DNA of 64,000 nt from an uncultured Alistipes sp. Its GTDB lineage: Bacteria > Bacteroidota > Bacteroidia > Bacteroidales > Rikenellaceae. The stretch spans positions 62,001 through 126,000 of the forward strand of contig CAJUMU010000001.1 of assembly GCA_910587675.1 (NCBI GenBank). Direction: 5' to 3'. The translations under genes and the position numbers were made by a program. The notes under the pieces were generated by a model. The model was not told where the DNA came from. It was given only the letters and a program-made list of their open reading frames with translations, and made no database searches. Numbering within the stretch: position 1 is the first letter of the stretch; each line of letters begins with the position of its first letter. Positions 61,061 through 64,000 of this stretch are shown piece after piece.

Positions 61061-62236
61061 ATGCGATCTTTGCGCAACATATATGCGGTCATGCGACGCG
61101 AAATGCAACGGATATGGGCCTACAAACCCTATTTCATGTTGCTCACGGTGTTGCCGATCGTGTCGTTCCTCTTCTTCACCGCAATATTCGAATCGGGCAT
61201 ACCTCACAATCTGCCCATCGCCGTGCTCGACGAGGACCACAGCGTGCTCTCGCGCAAGCTGACCGACATGATCGACGCCGCACCCGAAGCCGAAGTGCGG
61301 TACGAGATAACCGACATAGACGAGGGCGAGCGTCTGATGCGCGAGGGCAAGGTGCACGCCATAGTGCAGATCCCCTCGTTCTTCGAGAAGAACATCCTCA
61401 GCAATACCCCCGCGCACGTGGAGGGTTACATCTCGGGCGACAACGTGCTCACGAACGGACTCATATCGAAAGATCTGCTTACTACCGTCACCACGTTCGG
61501 CACGGGAATACAGTTGCAAATCCTGATGAAGCAGGGACTGACCGAGAAGCAGGCTATGGCGCAGGCCATGCCCGTACGGTTCGACAAGCACGTATTATTC
61601 AACCCCTACACCAATTACGGATATTACCTCTCGCCGAGCTTCATGCCGATGATGATAATGATATTCGTGGTGCTGGCCACCGTATTCGCCATCGGGTCGG
61701 AGTTGAGATACTCCACTGCCCGCGAATGGATCGAGGCGGCCGAGGGATCGCTGTTCCGCGCGATGACGGGAAAGCTGCTGCCAGTGTTCATGTCGATGAC
61801 CTTGATGGCGCTGTTGATGTTTTTCCTGCTGTTTGACGTGATAAACGTGCCTCTGAACGGAAGTTTCACCATGTTGTTCGTCGGCTGCGTCGTTTTCATC
61901 GTCAGCTATATGGGAATATCGATATTCATCATAGGGCTCACGGCCGACATGCGTTTGGCCATGTCGCTGGGCGGCGGATACTCGGTCATGGCGTTCTCGC
62001 TGTCGGGACTCACGTTTCCCGTCATGGCCATGTTCAAGGGAATACAGCTCTTCAGCTACATATTCCCGTTCACCTACTTCACCGACATGATAGTGGACCA
62101 AGCGTTGCGCGGCGCGCCCGCGGCATACTCGATACCCGACCTGTGCTGCATGGCCGCGTTCCAGATACTCCCGTTGCTGGTGTTGCCCCGCCTGCGAAGA
62201 ATCGCGCTCGACAGCAGTTACTGGGGAAAAATGTAA
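61061..62236 (+). CDS. ABC-2 type exporter permease, first
   Basis: A 391-residue membrane protein of the YhhJ/YbhR type. One N-terminal helix (YFMLLTVLPIVSFLFFTAIF) is followed by a large periplasmic domain (about 45-180, LPIAVLDEDHSVLSRKLTDMI). Five or six helices end the protein, including GYSVMAFSLSGLTFPVMAMF, the ABC-2 signature area. It should pair with the next permease to form the transmembrane part of an exporter. No ATP-binding subunit is encoded next to it. Confidence 0.88.
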   Translation: MRSLRNIYAVMRREMQRIWAYKPYFMLLTVLPIVSFLFFTAIFESGIPHNLPIAVLDEDHSVLSRKLTDMIDAAPEAEVRYEITDIDEGERLMREGKVHAIVQIPSFFEKNILSNTPAHVEGYISGDNVLTNGLISKDLLTTVTTFGTGIQLQILMKQGLTEKQAMAQAMPVRFDKHVLFNPYTNYGYYLSPSFMPMMIMIFVVLATVFAIGSELRYSTAREWIEAAEGSLFRAMTGKLLPVFMSMTLMALLMFFLLFDVINVPLNGSFTMLFVGCVVFIVSYMGISIFIIGLTADMRLAMSLGGGYSVMAFSLSGLTFPVMAMFKGIQLFSYIFPFTYFTDMIVDQALRGAPAAYSIPDLCCMAAFQILPLLVLPRLRRIALDSSYWGKM

Positions 62237-62243
62237 AAAGCAC

Positions 62244-63515
62244 ATGAGTAAAATAACACATACCGTAAAATCGCACTGGAGGCAGCTCAATATCGTCATG
62301 CGCAACGAGTACGCCCACATATTCCGCGATGCGGGCGTAATACTCATCATGGTGTTCGCGCCTATCATATACGCCACGATCTACTCCACGACGTACGGTT
62401 CGCAGGTGCTGCGCAACGTGCCGATAGGGGTGGTGGACATGAGCAAGACCGACGCCAGCCGCAAGCTCGTCGAGGCCATCGGCATGGGTCCCAACACCGT
62501 CATCGCCTACGAACTCGACGACATGACGAAGGCGGAGCGCAAATTCTACGAACGCGACATTTACGGCATAATATACATCCCCGACAATTACGAGAAGATG
62601 TTGCTCGGCGGACAGATGGCGACCGTGAGCATATGCCTCGACGCCAGCTACATGCTCATGTACCGTCAGGCGTTTCAGGAGATGGTGGCGGGTATCAACA
62701 CCACGGGCGCGATGGTGGAGTTCCAACGCCTCATAGCCCGCGGCGCCGAGATCCCGCAGGCCAAGGCCATCACGCAACCAGTAATATATCAAGGCCACTC
62801 GCTCTTCAACCCCTATTTGGGTTACGGCACCTTCGTCATGCCGCCGATCATCATGCTCATCATCCAGCAAACGCTGCTCATAGGCATCGGCATGATAGGC
62901 GGCACGTGGCGCGAGCAGGGTTTGTACGGCAAGTTGAAACCCAAGGGCAGCAAGCGGTTGTCGACACTGCCCATCGTAACGGGAAAAGCGTTGGTGTACG
63001 CCTCGATATACGCCGTGTCGTCGTTCTATCTGCTGAACGTCCACTACCGACTGTTCCACTATCCGATGAACGGAAACGCCGCGACGATCGCCGTATTCCT
63101 CGCCATGTATCTCTTCGCCTGCATATTCATGGGAATCGCCGTGTCGACGCTGTTCCGCCGCCGCGAAACGTCGCTCATGCTTATGTTGTGGACGTCGATT
63201 CCGTTGTTCCTGCTCAGCGGCGCGTCGTACCCTGCCGAGGCGATGCCGCGATGGATGGTTCAACTGGCGAGCATATTCCCCAGCACGCACGGCGCCCCGG
63301 GATTCGTACGGATACAGACGATGGGCGCGTCGCTCGCCGAGGTGCTGCCCGAAATAAGAGCTTTGGGACGGCTCATCGTGATATATCTGGGATTGTCGTG
63401 CATCGGCATACATTTCCTCGTGGAGACCGATCTCGCCGACACGATACGCGACAATTGGAAAAAACGAATCGCCTCCCGCAAGACGGCCGCACGGTCGGCG
63501 GAAAATGCGGAATAG
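62244..63515 (+). CDS. ABC-2 type exporter permease, second
   Basis: A 423-residue permease of the same plan as its neighbour: helix 1 (GVILIMVFAPIIYATIYSTTYG), a periplasmic domain (VPIGVVDMSKTDASRKLVEAI...), then a C-terminal helix bundle with LWTSIPLFLLSGASYPAEAMPRWM as the ABC-2 signature. The shared IGVVDxxxS start of the periplasmic domain shows that the two permeases arose by duplication. It starts 7 nt after the first permease. The last ~25 residues are a basic cytosolic tail. The operon ends with a strong terminator. Confidence 0.88.
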   Translation: MSKITHTVKSHWRQLNIVMRNEYAHIFRDAGVILIMVFAPIIYATIYSTTYGSQVLRNVPIGVVDMSKTDASRKLVEAIGMGPNTVIAYELDDMTKAERKFYERDIYGIIYIPDNYEKMLLGGQMATVSICLDASYMLMYRQAFQEMVAGINTTGAMVEFQRLIARGAEIPQAKAITQPVIYQGHSLFNPYLGYGTFVMPPIIMLIIQQTLLIGIGMIGGTWREQGLYGKLKPKGSKRLSTLPIVTGKALVYASIYAVSSFYLLNVHYRLFHYPMNGNAATIAVFLAMYLFACIFMGIAVSTLFRRRETSLMLMLWTSIPLFLLSGASYPAEAMPRWMVQLASIFPSTHGAPGFVRIQTMGASLAEVLPEIRALGRLIVIYLGLSCIGIHFLVETDLADTIRDNWKKRIASRKTAARSAENAE

Positions 63516-63526
63516 GTATACCGACA

Positions 63527-63570
63527 GCACAAAAAACACGGAGCGGAAAACTGCTCCGTGTTTTTTGTGC
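63527..63570 (+). terminator. terminator of the efflux operon
   Basis: Perfect 18-bp stem GCACAAAAAACACGGAGC (63527-63544) paired with 63553-63570; the T-run is inside the 3' arm. Confidence 0.88.
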
Positions 63571-63660
63571 CACCCGACCCATACCGCACGCAATGGCATA
63601 ATAATTGCGCTGTTAGTAAAATTAAGTTACCTGCAACAGAAGATAAACCATCGAACCGAC

Positions 63661-64000
63661 ATGAAGAACACTCTGTACCATATTTTTCTTACAGCCGTGG
63701 GCCTCGCATCGCTGCCCGCGGCGCACGGACAAAATGCCGACACCCTCGCAGACGAAAAAATCCATCCCATACGCGAAATCGTCGTCACCGGCACCCGCAA
63801 CGAGACCGACATCCGCCATCTGCCCATGACGGTATCCGTAATCGACCGCAAGAGGATCGACGACGGCAAACGCCCCTCGCTTCTGCCGACGCTGACGGAA
63901 CAGGTCCCGGGACTGTTCGTGACGGGCCGAGGCATGATGGGGTACGGAGTGTCGACGGGATCGTCGGGGGCCATGACCATGCGCGGCATAGGCAACGGCA
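63661..64000 (+). CDS. TonB-dependent receptor, N-terminal part (cut by window end)
   Basis: The first 113 codons of an outer-membrane receptor. It has a signal peptide (MKNTLYHIFLTAVGLASLPAAHGQ), then a plug-domain start IREIVVTGTRNETDIRHLPMTVSVIDRKRI, and TLTEQVPGLFVTGRGM with ...SGAMTMRGIGNG. This is the usual plug of siderophore/vitamin-type TonB receptors. There is no carboxypeptidase-like N-terminal domain, so it is not SusC type. The substrate cannot be told from this part. Confidence 0.9.
   Translation, partial: MKNTLYHIFLTAVGLASLPAAHGQNADTLADEKIHPIREIVVTGTRNETDIRHLPMTVSVIDRKRIDDGKRPSLLPTLTEQVPGLFVTGRGMMGYGVSTGSSGAMTMRGIGNG

Overview
The window looks like chromosomal DNA of a fairly GC-rich member of the Bacteroidales; Alistipes/Rikenellaceae-like is my guess, not a proven identification. 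Three things support this. Many genes carry the Bacteroidetes-type -7 box TAnnTTTG, often with a TTG/TTTG -33 box. The main sigma factor is the short ~286-residue RpoD type. The tmRNA encodes a GNNSYALAA tag, close to the GExNYALAA tags of this phylum. Most of the window is ordinary, densely packed core genome.

Layout. 1-2.4 kb: the end of an FtsE-like ATPase gene, tmRNA and an acyltransferase-3 protein. 2.7-6.3 kb: an LrgA/LrgB pair, a YidE/AspT-type transporter, a small Cys-rich membrane protein and a histone H1-like protein. 6.3-10.9 kb: an EptA-like phosphoethanolamine transferase with an Omp85-type barrel and a secreted thioredoxin-fold protein, then DoxX and a low-molecular-weight tyrosine phosphatase. 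11-16.6 kb: a complete L-rhamnose operon on the minus strand (rhaB-rhaA-rhaT-rhaD-AraC regulator). 17-24.3 kb: glyA, rpoD, a TlpA-like lipoprotein, GNAT, ung and alkaline phosphatase.

24.4-27.0 kb is the stand-out region: a self-contained compact type V CRISPR locus. It holds a 488-residue RuvC/zinc-ribbon effector (Cas12f-like) with its own promoter, then a short intergenic RNA gene with its own promoter and a two-part anti-repeat (predicted tracrRNA), then an array of 14 repeats (13 identical, the last degenerate) with 13 spacers of 29-30 nt. All are on the + strand. No cas1, cas2 or cas4 lies anywhere in the window. The stretch is visibly more AT-rich than the flanking phosphatase and cysteine synthase genes, which suggests acquisition as a cassette.

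27-47 kb: cysteine synthase, an M20 dipeptidase, a GlmM-type mutase and a nucleoside phosphorylase; then a + strand run dnaN - DEDDh exonuclease - LysM/periplasmic-binding-like protein - rex - truncated RibF-like protein - thioesterase, followed by htpG. On the minus strand come trxA, dnaE, a serine hydrolase, a shikimate dehydrogenase and a YqaA/DedA-like protein. 47-53.6 kb: a minus-strand run ettA - hisS - S41 protease - PUR-domain protein - mnmA. 53.9-64 kb: rubrerythrin, a CapA-like protein, a porin-like barrel and a metallophosphoesterase, then an efflux operon (TolC-type protein, HlyD-type adaptor, two ABC-2 permeases) and the start of a TonB-dependent receptor.

A second theme is short dispersed intergenic repeats. 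Four ~80-97 bp copies of one two-hairpin element sit between genes, and one copy has a compensatory base change in its stem, so the RNA or DNA structure appears to be under selection. A perfect 21-bp-period tandem repeat also fills the ettA-hisS gap.
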